Source: an uncultured Gammaproteobacteria bacterium
GTDB taxonomy: Bacteria; Pseudomonadota; Gammaproteobacteria; Arenicellales; Poriferihabitantaceae
Reading direction: 5' to 3'
NCBI GenBank assembly: GCA_938021685.1
Contig: CALIFM010000105.1
Span: 1-8,054, forward strand
Length of the DNA stretch: 8,054 nt
In this document: positions 6,243 through 8,054 of the stretch, one piece after another
How positions within the stretch are numbered: the first letter of the stretch is position 1
How the letters are laid out: every line of letters begins with the position of its first letter
Translations under genes and position numbers: made by a program
Notes under the pieces: generated by a model
Databases searched by the model: none
Seen by the model: the letters and a program-made list of their open reading frames with translations, nothing else
Told to the model about the DNA's origin: nothing

Positions 6243-7106
6243 CTAATCAGGCAAACGTAAGAATGCATTTGTTTGCACATGACGAAACCATTTGGGATGC
6301 GTGCGTGCGTAGGCACCATCTACATTTGGCGCGCCACGTTTTTGGCACACATCATCCTCTACCACCGTGCGGGTTTCAATGCTGATGCGTGAGTGATCAC
6401 CCGTATTGGGTTTGCCTCCATGCAAGTGCGCCCCAGAAAAGGCCACAATATCTCCCGGTTGAATCACCAAGGTATGAGCGGCTTTATTAGGCAATGACTC
6501 GGTGGCATAGGGTGCAGTAGGGTAAGTTACTTTTTTAGTAGCGCCTTGCTTTGCTTGCTCTACTTTAAAGTCAGTATACGACCAATCTGCTGAGGTATTG
6601 CTAATTGGCTTGTCCCAATAATCAGGATAGAACACCAAACTGTTTTTTTCACTGACGGGATAAACAGGTAGCCACCAATTAATTTGTGATGGCAGATTTG
6701 AACCCCATGAATCACGATGCACGGGGGTGGTAGATAATCTACGACCGTTATAGGCTTCTTGACTAGCAACAATGCGTAGACCCAGCTTATCTGTATAAGT
6801 TTGGCGCAAGTCAAAACCCAACGCGGCCAGCACCTGAGTCCATTGCTGTTTGATCTTTGCGTCATGCTCAAAAGCTTTTTGCACCTGATTGCAGTCTTGC
6901 TTAAATTTACTTTCCGTTAAATGATACTCAGCCCGTGAGGGAGGACCTGGCAGAAACTGGGTTTGCAACCTATCGCGCGTAAGGCGCACCCAATGTTGCA
7001 CTTCGGGTAGCTGTTGATACACCACAATACCGCCAGCAAACACTGTTTGTGCAAGCTGATTATAATCAGCATGTGGTTTGGTGCGCATTTGTAAATAACG
7101 TTGCAT
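6243..7106 (-). CDS. PhyH-like Fe(II)/2-oxoglutarate-dependent oxygenase, substrate unknown
   Basis: 287-residue soluble protein with the facial triad and co-substrate residues of the phytanoyl-CoA dioxygenase (PhyH) superfamily. His130-X-Asp132 lies in TTPVHRDSWGSN. The distal motif GAHLHGGKPNTGDHSRIS (about 226-243) offers His229 as third iron ligand and Arg240, 11 residues later, for the 2-oxoglutarate carboxylate; His227 is an alternative ligand. Between them are an aromatic-rich strand (QINWWLPVYP, 141-150) and LVFYPDYW (157-164), consistent with the jelly-roll core, and VIQPGDIVAF (214-223). No signal peptide or membrane segment. The start ATG at 7106 has AGGG six bases upstream and lies 17 bases after the DUF523-DUF1722 stop, so the two are probably one operon. 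Such enzymes hydroxylate, halogenate or otherwise oxidise small molecules. Identity of the substrate cannot be inferred; the family call rests on motifs. Confidence 0.8.
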   Translation of the reverse strand: MQRYLQMRTKPHADYNQLAQTVFAGGIVVYQQLPEVQHWVRLTRDRLQTQFLPGPPSRAEYHLTESKFKQDCNQVQKAFEHDAKIKQQWTQVLAALGFDLRQTYTDKLGLRIVASQEAYNGRRLSTTPVHRDSWGSNLPSQINWWLPVYPVSEKNSLVFYPDYWDKPISNTSADWSYTDFKVEQAKQGATKKVTYPTAPYATESLPNKAAHTLVIQPGDIVAFSGAHLHGGKPNTGDHSRISIETRTVVEDDVCQKRGAPNVDGAYARTHPKWFRHVQTNAFLRLPD

Positions 7107-7123
7107 AGTACGCCCTATTGATG

Positions 7124-8054
7124 CTAAATACTGTTGCGCAGCATCAATTCAGATGGATGCGGCGTTAAATACACCTGCCGCAACAAGTAAGGATCAGGAT
7201 ATTTACGAATGAAGTGCTTAATCAATGTGAGCGGCACAATCAGCGGCACCAAACCCTGTTGATAGTGGTCTATCACTTCCACCAATTCAGCGCGGTCATC
7301 GGCTTCAATTGCATCACTAAAGTAGCCAATGATATGTTGCAACACATTGGCGTGCCGGCCACGACTAACGCGCTTTTTAAGCGCCCGCATCAATAAGCTA
7401 ATGTACTCGTCTTTTAACTGTTCGAAATCATCCTTACCCATACGCGCAACCATTTGCCCCAATACTTTCAAGGCACTCGGATCATGTGCCATGATGAGAT
7501 ATTTGTGGTCAGAGTGAAAATCTACTAACTGTGCAACACTGGGCTCAGCCGCTTTTTCATACAGAGCTAGCCAGCGTGCAAACACAAACACCCGCACAAT
7601 AAAATTCTCACGTAGCAAAGGGTCGCATAGACGTCCTTCTTCCTCTACTGGCAGCAAAGGATGGCTCTCAGCAATGCCCTGTGCAAATAAACCCACACCC
7701 GTGCGATCGGGCGGCCGCGGCTCTTTATTGGGCGCGTAAATTGGCACGCGCTCCATGCCGCAAGTCGGTGACCCGCGCTTAAGCACAAAGCCACTTAAAC
7801 CAGCAAAGCGCTCTTTCACATCATTGTGATAATTAGATAAGGTTTGCGTAAAATCTTTATCTGGCTCGGTGACACCTAGCACCCGCACACCTTGCGGCTG
7901 CGCGACGAGTTGAATCGACGGGCGCGGAACACCCATGCCTGTTTCAGCCTCGGGGCAAAACGGCACATAGTCAAAATATTCACCCAATGTTTGGGTGAGA
8001 TAGCGATCGTGTTTGTGCTGACCATCATAGCGCACCTTATTGCCCAGCAAACAG
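7124..8054 (-). CDS. DUF523-DUF1722 fusion protein (TudS-like desulfurase domain plus YbgA-like domain), start beyond the window
   Basis: At least 309 codons, open to the right edge. The first readable residues are CLLGNKVRYDG, the conserved N-terminal DUF523 motif, so the true start lies a few codons outside; a TTG at 8050 in that motif should not be taken as the start. Numbering from that TTG codon, DUF523 occupies about 1-150 with Cys0 (the CLLG cysteine), Cys32 (VPFCPE) and Cys97 (KRGSPTCG). Three cysteines bind a [4Fe-4S] cluster in the characterised DUF523 enzyme TudS, which removes sulfur from 2-thiouracil. A linker with EEEGRLCDPLLRENF joins DUF1722 (about 180-305): HKYLIMAHDP, SRGRHANVLQHIIGYF, GLVPLIVPLTLIKH and YLTPHPSELMLRN, typical of the YbgA family, whose role is unknown. 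In E. coli ybgA precedes the photolyase gene phr; here an oxygenase follows instead. Substrate unproven. Confidence 0.92.
   Translation of the reverse strand, partial: CLLGNKVRYDGQHKHDRYLTQTLGEYFDYVPFCPEAETGMGVPRPSIQLVAQPQGVRVLGVTEPDKDFTQTLSNYHNDVKERFAGLSGFVLKRGSPTCGMERVPIYAPNKEPRPPDRTGVGLFAQGIAESHPLLPVEEEGRLCDPLLRENFIVRVFVFARWLALYEKAAEPSVAQLVDFHSDHKYLIMAHDPSALKVLGQMVARMGKDDFEQLKDEYISLLMRALKKRVSRGRHANVLQHIIGYFSDAIEADDRAELVEVIDHYQQGLVPLIVPLTLIKHFIRKYPDPYLLRQVYLTPHPSELMLRNSI

Noticed and set aside
6560..6871. Minus-strand open frame of 103 codons inside the oxygenase gene.
   Set aside because: It overlaps in another frame a gene with clear catalytic motifs, and its product shows no domain.
1..8054. 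Mobile element, prophage, defence island or CRISPR array.
   Set aside because: No transposase, integrase, terminal repeats, direct-repeat array or toxin-antitoxin pair is visible; all large genes are typical chromosomal families.

Overview
The window looks like ordinary chromosomal DNA from a Gram-negative proteobacterium, most likely a gammaproteobacterium, possibly aquatic. This is inferred from an RND/membrane-fusion efflux pair that needs two membranes, short intergenic gaps, moderate G+C judged by eye, and a DUF523-DUF1722 fusion related to E. coli YbgA. I see no rRNA, tRNA, CRISPR array, insertion sequence or prophage gene, and genus-level assignment is not supportable.

Layout. Positions 1-3730 (minus strand) hold an efflux operon: a membrane-fusion protein (2405-3730), then an RND inner-membrane pump (2388 down to the left edge, cut off there with 796 codons visible). 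Positions 3731-3984 are a 254-base divergent regulatory region. On the plus strand, 3985-5817 encodes a SulP-family anion transporter with a STAS domain. It is followed after 15 bases by a small CbiX-type sirohydrochlorin chelatase (5833-6204). A 38-base gap with a weak hairpin separates this from a convergent minus-strand pair: a DUF523-DUF1722 protein (8054 to 7124, start beyond the right edge) and, downstream of it, a PhyH-like Fe(II)/2-oxoglutarate oxygenase (7106-6243).

How the genes may work together. The fusion protein and RND pump should form an envelope exporter with an outer-membrane channel not encoded in view. SulP plus CbiX suggests a sulfur-assimilation theme: sulfate uptake, and insertion of metal into sirohydrochlorin for the siroheme of sulfite or nitrite reductase. 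This is inferred from adjacency only. The DUF523 domain is related to the iron-sulfur thiouracil desulfurase TudS, so its pairing with an oxygenase may be an uncharacterised small-molecule or nucleobase pathway.

The most unusual non-coding signals are in the divergent region. They are a 12-base element containing TATAAT present in opposite orientations facing each operon, a tandem GTAACA repeat at a 10-base period, and a sulP leader with a 12-codon reading frame overlapping mutually exclusive hairpins. Nothing in the window is a clear new defence or mobile system.
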